DNA of 10,164 nt from Acidobacteriota bacterium (lineage in GTDB: Bacteria; Actinomycetota; Acidimicrobiia; Acidimicrobiales; UBA8190). A program made the position numbers and the translations under genes. This document shows, in pieces, positions 6,458-10,164 of the stretch. The notes below the pieces were generated by a model. That model saw nothing but the letters and a program-made list of their open reading frames with translations, had not been told where the DNA came from and ran no database searches. Within the stretch, counting starts at the first letter, position 1; the number at the start of each line of letters is the position of its first letter. The stretch is from contig JAGWNV010000069.1 of assembly GCA_028872975.1 (NCBI GenBank), positions 1-10,164 on the forward strand, in the 5' to 3' direction.

Positions 6458-7576
6458 ATGCAGAGGAAGGATCTCGACCGGTTGCTGCACGTCCTGGCGG
6501 GCCTCGACGGCTCCGACCTCCACCTCAAGGCCGGCGCCAAGCCCCGGATGCGGGTGGACGGGTCGCTCGGGACGATGGAGGAGGAGGCGCCGTTCACGTC
6601 CGAGGACACCCGGATGCTGGCCGAGGCCATCCTCCCGGCCGGGCTCCGGGAGACCTTCGAGCGCCAGCACGAAGTGGACTTCGCCTACAGCGTCCGGGGC
6701 CTGGGCCGGTTCAGGACCAACGCCTTCTACCAGCGGGGCTCGGTGGCCTTCGCCATCCGCCGCGTCCGGAGCGACGCCGCCTCCATCGAGGACCTCGGGA
6801 TGCCCGACGTCGTCCGGCGGCTGGCCGAGGAGCACAGGGGTCTCGTGCTCGTGACCGGCCCGACGGGCTCCGGGAAGACGACGACCCTCGCCTCGATGGT
6901 GGACCACATCAACCACAACAGGGCCTGCCACATCATCACCGTGGAGGACCCCATCGAGTACCTCCACAAGGACGACAAGGCGTCCATCGACCAGCGGGAG
7001 GTCGGCTTCGACACCGAGAGCTTCCCGAGCGCAATGCGGGTCATCCTCCGCCAGGACCCCGATGTCATCCTGATCGGCGAGATGCGGGACCAGGAGACCG
7101 TCTACACCGCCCTCACCGCCGCCGAGACCGGGCACCTCGTCTTCTCCACCCTCCACACCACGACGGCGACGGAGACGGTGAACCGCATCGTCGACTTCTT
7201 CCCCCCGCATCAGCAGGGCCAGATCCGCACCTCGCTCGCCGCCGCGCTCAAGGGGACCATCTGTCAGCGGCTGATCCCCAGGGCCGACGGCAAGGGGCGG
7301 ACGCCGGCCCTCGAGATCCTGGTGGTGAACGGGCGGGTGCAGCAGGCCATCACCGACCCGATGCTCACCTCCGAGATCGACCAGATCATGACCGAGGGCG
7401 ACTACTACGGGATGCAGACCTTCGACCAGGCCTTGGCCGCGCTGCTCAAGGACGGCACCATCAACATGCGTGACGCCATGAGCGCGGCCTCGAACCCGCA
7501 CGACCTCAAGGTGATGCTCGAGCGCATGGGCGTGGTCCGCACCGGTGGCGCCTTCGTGGCGGCGGCGGGCGCCTAG
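6458..7576 (+). CDS. pilT: PilT, type IV pilus retraction ATPase
   Basis: This 372-residue protein has the usual PilT length (about 340-370). PilT is a hexameric cytoplasmic ATPase at the pilus base that depolymerises the pilus and powers twitching or DNA uptake. The N-terminal domain starts DLDRLLHVLAGLDGSDLHLKAGAKP, the PilT/PilU opening. ATPase motifs in order are Walker A GPTGSGKT (134-141), the Asp box TVEDPIEY (from about 161), Walker B DVILIGEMRD with Glu208, and the His box TGHLVFSTLHTTTATETV (from 224). The start is uncertain: ATG 6458 fits family length best, ATG 6422 would add 12 residues, and neither has a strong ribosome site. Its stop lies two bases from the stop of the convergent prepilin-peptidase-like gene. 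The pilB-like gene downstream supports a pilus role. Retraction activity is inferred from family. Confidence 0.93.
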   Translation: MQRKDLDRLLHVLAGLDGSDLHLKAGAKPRMRVDGSLGTMEEEAPFTSEDTRMLAEAILPAGLRETFERQHEVDFAYSVRGLGRFRTNAFYQRGSVAFAIRRVRSDAASIEDLGMPDVVRRLAEEHRGLVLVTGPTGSGKTTTLASMVDHINHNRACHIITVEDPIEYLHKDDKASIDQREVGFDTESFPSAMRVILRQDPDVILIGEMRDQETVYTALTAAETGHLVFSTLHTTTATETVNRIVDFFPPHQQGQIRTSLAAALKGTICQRLIPRADGKGRTPALEILVVNGRVQQAITDPMLTSEIDQIMTEGDYYGMQTFDQALAALLKDGTINMRDAMSAASNPHDLKVMLERMGVVRTGGAFVAAAGA

Positions 7577-7578
7577 GC

Positions 7579-8403
7579 CTACGCCAGGGTCGTCCCTGTC
7601 GCCAGGGCGCAGACGACCGCCACCACACAGGCGGTCGCCGTGGCTCCGGCCGGGCCGAACCGTCGCTCGGGACCGCGAGGGCGACCCTCGCGCATGCGCC
7701 GGGGCCGGGCGATCAGCGCCAGGGCGACGCAGAGGACACCGAGTCCGCAGGCGGCCCCGATCGGGCCCGCCCACCCCAGGACCGCCCCTGCCGGCAGCAG
7801 GAGGGGACCGCTGGCCGCCCCGGCCTGGGCTGCCCCCACCGTCGCCGCCCATCGGTCCACGACCGGCGCCGCGCCGGCGGCGAGGAGGGTGCCGGCCATG
7901 GCGCCGACGAGATGGGCCCAATGGTGCTCGGGAGTGGCGGCGGCGATGAGGCCGAGCAGTCCCGTGCCGGTGGCCACCTCGGGGATGGCGGGCACGGGCC
8001 CCTGGCGGTCGGCTTCGACGATCACCGAGGCGAGGACCCCGGCGGCGAGGAGACAGAGGCCGAAGACGGCCCAATGGGCCCCGACCGCCCAGGCGACCAG
8101 CGCGAAGAGGGCGGCTGTGGCCAGCTCGACGACCGGGTAGCGGACCGAGATCGGCGACCGGCAGCTCCGGCACCGCCCCCGGAGGAGGAGCCAGGAGAGG
8201 ACCGGGACGTTGTCGAAGGCCCGCACGGACGATCCGCAGGTCGGGCAGAACGATGACGGCCGGATGACCGAGAGCCGGCGGGGGAGCCGGTAGACGGCGA
8301 CGTTCAGGAAGGACCCGAAGGCCAGACCCCCGACGGCCGCCACGAGGACGACCGACCACAGCGGCGGCGTGGTGAGGGTGGCCGGGATCAACGGCTGCAC
8401 CAC
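7579..8403 (-). CDS. Prepilin peptidase-like membrane protein (PilD/A24 family) with degenerate protease site
   Basis: With the GTG at 8403 this is a 274-residue membrane protein, near the usual PilD size. PilD enzymes cleave and N-methylate type IV prepilins. The N-terminal domain is intact: GSFLNVAVYRLPR (30-42), zinc cysteines 53, 56, 78 and 81, DNVPVLSWLLLRGRC (64-78), SPISVRYPVVE (83-93). Several hydrophobic segments follow. The protease site is not canonical: the GxGDxKL block aligns with GAASGPL (195-201), placing Ser198 at the catalytic Asp. The first Asp region reads VEADRQGPVPAIP (129-141), with Glu130 or Asp132 and altered spacing. It is probably not an active aspartyl protease, although methylation or another role may remain. 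GTG 8403 or 8400 starts just before the first hydrophobic helix; extension to 8751 would run into the divergent pilB gene. A TTG at 8391 is an alternative. Confidence 0.85.
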   Translation of the reverse strand: MVQPLIPATLTTPPLWSVVLVAAVGGLAFGSFLNVAVYRLPRRLSVIRPSSFCPTCGSSVRAFDNVPVLSWLLLRGRCRSCRSPISVRYPVVELATAALFALVAWAVGAHWAVFGLCLLAAGVLASVIVEADRQGPVPAIPEVATGTGLLGLIAAATPEHHWAHLVGAMAGTLLAAGAAPVVDRWAATVGAAQAGAASGPLLLPAGAVLGWAGPIGAACGLGVLCVALALIARPRRMREGRPRGPERRFGPAGATATACVVAVVCALATGTTLA

Positions 8404-8553
8404 GGGATCACCGACCGTGAGGGCGCCCTGGGGGCCACCACGGCGGGCGAAGCAAGACCGAGGGCCGCCGGCTTCCCGGCCGTGGACGGCCGCTTCCGCG
8501 GCCGACCGGCCGGTTCGTGCCCGTGACCAGGGAGAACACCTGGCCGACGGGAC

Positions 8554-8587
8554 GGGCGCATGGCGGCTGCGACGGTACCATGCGCCC
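8554..8587. promoter_or_regulatory. Perfect 10-bp inverted repeat over the pilB -10 region
   Basis: GGGCGCATGG (8554-8563) and CCATGCGCCC (8578-8587) are exact reverse complements separated by 14 bases. The right arm overlaps TACCAT, the best -10 candidate for the pilB-like gene. Its size and position suggest a repressor or activator site, or an RNA hairpin. It lies in the 256-bp region shared by two divergent pilus genes. Confidence 0.45.
8576..8581 (+). promoter_or_regulatory. Candidate -10 box for the pilB-like gene
   Basis: TACCAT fits TANNNT and would start a transcript near 8588 with a leader of about 72 nt. The overlapping minus-strand TACCGT (8577-8572) could serve the divergent gene. 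No -35 is convincing. The rest of 8404-8659 shows only GC-rich palindromes and no gene. Confidence 0.3.
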
Positions 8588-8659
8588 TCTCCGGCCTTCG
8601 GCGGCCCGGAACGTCCCAACTCCGCTGCGTTCCGTTCAATTCTTTGCGCCCGTCTGCCG

Positions 8660-10164
8660 ATGCAGAGTGCCATGGCCGAGGTCGAGGCCGCCGTAGCGGC
8701 ACGCCAGCACAACCTCCAATTCGTCGACCTGGACCAGATCTCGGTGGACACGACGGTTGCCGCCGTCCTCCCCGCCGCTCTGGCCCGTCGTCACCACGTC
8801 GTGCCCATCGGCCGCCGGTTCGGCGCGCCGGTGGTGGCGATGGCGGACCCGACCGACGTGATGGCGGTCGACACCCTCCGGGCCACCCTCGGCCGGGAGT
8901 TCATCGCCGTCGTGGCCGACCCCGGACAGATCGAGCGGTGCCTCGAGGAGGTCTACGCCGGCTCCCCGGCGGTCGCCGTCGACCCGTCGCCCGACCGGGC
9001 GCGCCAGGAGGAGACTCCCGAGGCCCCGGCCGACGAATCCGACGGGCTCGAGAACCTCCTCGTCGGCTACGGGGGCGGGACCAAGAGCGGGTCGGGCACG
9101 AGCCTCGCCGACCTCCTCCCCAACATCCCCGCCCCGGGGACCGGGCCCCGGATGCCCAAGCACGCCCGCCTGGCGAGCCCCCCGCCGCCCCCCGAGCCCG
9201 AGGTGGCCTCCGGGCCCCCGGCCGGCAGGGACGCCGGCGACGTCGTCGTGGCCCTGGCCAGCGCCGCCGAGGCCGCCAGCGCCGGGGTGCTCGACGGTGC
9301 CGGCCACGACCCCGACGACGAGCGGGTGCTCGTCCAGCTCGACGACTACGGCCTCGACAGGTACGGCCTCGACGCCTTCGGCGCCGGCCGGGCCGTCGCC
9401 GAGGCGAGCCCCGACTCACCGGCGCCGGAGTGGGAGTCAGCACCGGAGCCGCCCGGCCTGCAGGAGCCGTCGCTCGAGATGGGCGAGACGTCCGAGCCCG
9501 GGCTCCAGTGGCGGGACCCGCAGGAGCCCGAGCTGCTCGAGCCCGAGCTCGAGATGCCGGAGACCGATGGATCCGATCCGGCCGCTGCCGAGGCGGTCGC
9601 CCACAGGGGCGACGAGCTCGACCAGGCCGCCGATGCCGCCAGCAGCGAGCCGGTCGGGTCGGACCCCGCCATCGCCCACTGGCCGCCCCTGGCCCGGGTC
9701 CTCGTCGAGGGCGGGCGGGTTTCGGTCGAGGACATGGAGGGCGTGCTCGAGGACCGGGACCGCACCGGCAACGCCATCACCCGGATCCTCACGGCCCGGG
9801 GTCTCGTCTCCGAAGCGGACCTCATGTGGGCGATGGCCGAGGAGATGGGTCTCGAGTTCGTCGATCTGGACGTGAGGACGGTGGACTTCGGCAGCGCCTA
9901 CGCCCTGCCCGAGTCGACGGCCCGGCACCACAGCGTCCTTCTCGTCGGCTACGAGGAGGGGACCCCGGTGGTCGCCGCCTCCAACCCCACCGACGTCTTC
10001 GCCATGGACGACCTGCGGACCATCCTGGGCCGCAACTTCGTCACCGTGGTGGCCACCCGGTCGCAGATCACCACCTACATCGACAAGGCCTACAACCAGG
10101 GCGGCGACGCCAGCGAGGTCGCCAACACGGCCTCCTCGGACTTCGACGAGATCGACGAGGACCT
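8660..10164 (+). CDS. PilB/GspE-like pilus assembly ATPase, N-terminal part with two MshEN-type domains
   Basis: The frame is open from ATG 8660 to the window end (501 codons), so the ATPase core lies outside. PilB hexamers power pilus extension. Domain 1 (about residues 1-100: QFVDLDQISVD, then PVVAMADPTDVMAVDTLR) and domain 2 (about 344-480: LEFVDLDVRTVD, then PVVAASNPTDVFAMDDLR) are clear copies of the GspE_N/MshEN domain. Domain 2 has the full helical lead-in LARVLVEGGRVSVEDMEGVL plus ILTARGLVSEADLMWAMAEE. Domain 1 begins directly at its last helix. The linker is long, acidic and Pro/Glu-rich. MshEN domains can bind c-di-GMP, but the usual RLG...Q residues are not well kept here. The start lacks a clear ribosome site; ATG 8672 is an alternative. 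No homologous lead-in was found upstream in other frames. It follows pilT with an inverted gene between. Confidence 0.85.
   Translation, partial: MQSAMAEVEAAVAARQHNLQFVDLDQISVDTTVAAVLPAALARRHHVVPIGRRFGAPVVAMADPTDVMAVDTLRATLGREFIAVVADPGQIERCLEEVYAGSPAVAVDPSPDRARQEETPEAPADESDGLENLLVGYGGGTKSGSGTSLADLLPNIPAPGTGPRMPKHARLASPPPPPEPEVASGPPAGRDAGDVVVALASAAEAASAGVLDGAGHDPDDERVLVQLDDYGLDRYGLDAFGAGRAVAEASPDSPAPEWESAPEPPGLQEPSLEMGETSEPGLQWRDPQEPELLEPELEMPETDGSDPAAAEAVAHRGDELDQAADAASSEPVGSDPAIAHWPPLARVLVEGGRVSVEDMEGVLEDRDRTGNAITRILTARGLVSEADLMWAMAEEMGLEFVDLDVRTVDFGSAYALPESTARHHSVLLVGYEEGTPVVAASNPTDVFAMDDLRTILGRNFVTVVATRSQITTYIDKAYNQGGDASEVANTASSDFDEIDED

Noticed and set aside
4122..6854. Very long plus-strand open frame (about 910 codons)
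   Set aside because: It lies opposite two better supported leftward genes and over the start of pilT in another frame. It is Arg/Gly-rich with no domain, a common product of high-GC codon bias.
8404..8659. Possible frameshifted lead-in of PilB domain 1
   Set aside because: All three plus frames were read upstream of 8660. None shows the helical MshEN lead-in seen in domain 2, so a shorter domain is more likely than a frameshift.
8404..8751. N-terminal extension of the prepilin-peptidase-like frame
   Set aside because: It runs over the divergent pilB start, is not hydrophobic, and makes the protein longer than its family. The first helix begins just after 8403.

Overview
The window is high-GC DNA with strong G/C third-position bias, GTG starts, GC-only hairpins without U tracts and TANNNT-type -10 boxes. 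This points to an Actinomycetota chromosome. Type IV pilus genes together with an HrcA/CIRCE-controlled zinc-ribbon chaperone would fit a deep lineage such as Acidimicrobiia, but that placement is inference. There are no tRNA or rRNA genes, insertion sequences or CRISPR arrays that I can see.

Region 1 (1-3053). The first 48 bases look like the 5' tip of a leftward hotdog-thioesterase-like gene, which probably starts leaderless. Diverging from it is a two-gene operon, tldD-tldE, with an 8-nt overlap (206-3008). It encodes the two subunits of the TldD/TldE metalloprotease. A GC hairpin follows.

Region 2 (3054-4082). A leftward gene encodes a small zinc-ribbon protein with a disordered tail. 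It resembles the mycobacterial redox-regulated chaperone Ruc (Rv0991c). A perfect CIRCE operator (HrcA site) abuts its -10 box. Diverging from it is moaC (molybdenum cofactor synthesis), which has a -10 box exactly placed for a leaderless GTG start.

Region 3 (4134-6143). Two leftward genes of unknown function lie here. One encodes a protein of about 514 residues that is largely Pro/Ala/Glu-rich, with a 36-bp tandem repeat in an ABAB arrangement, two copies of a PPLP motif and two copies of an arginine-rich motif. The other encodes a 102-residue protein with a Cys/His cluster.

Region 4 (6458-10164). This is a type IV pilus block: pilT (retraction ATPase), a convergent prepilin-peptidase-like gene whose aspartyl protease site appears degenerate, and the 5' half of a pilB-like extension ATPase gene that runs off the end. 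The PilB-like protein has two MshEN/GspE_N-type domains, the first lacking its helical lead-in, joined by a long acidic linker. A perfect 10-bp inverted repeat covers its candidate -10 box.

The most interesting items are the CIRCE-ruc arrangement, the apparently catalytically dead PilD homologue, the doubled PilB N-terminal domain, and the repeat-bearing disordered protein. None is proven to be a new system from sequence alone.
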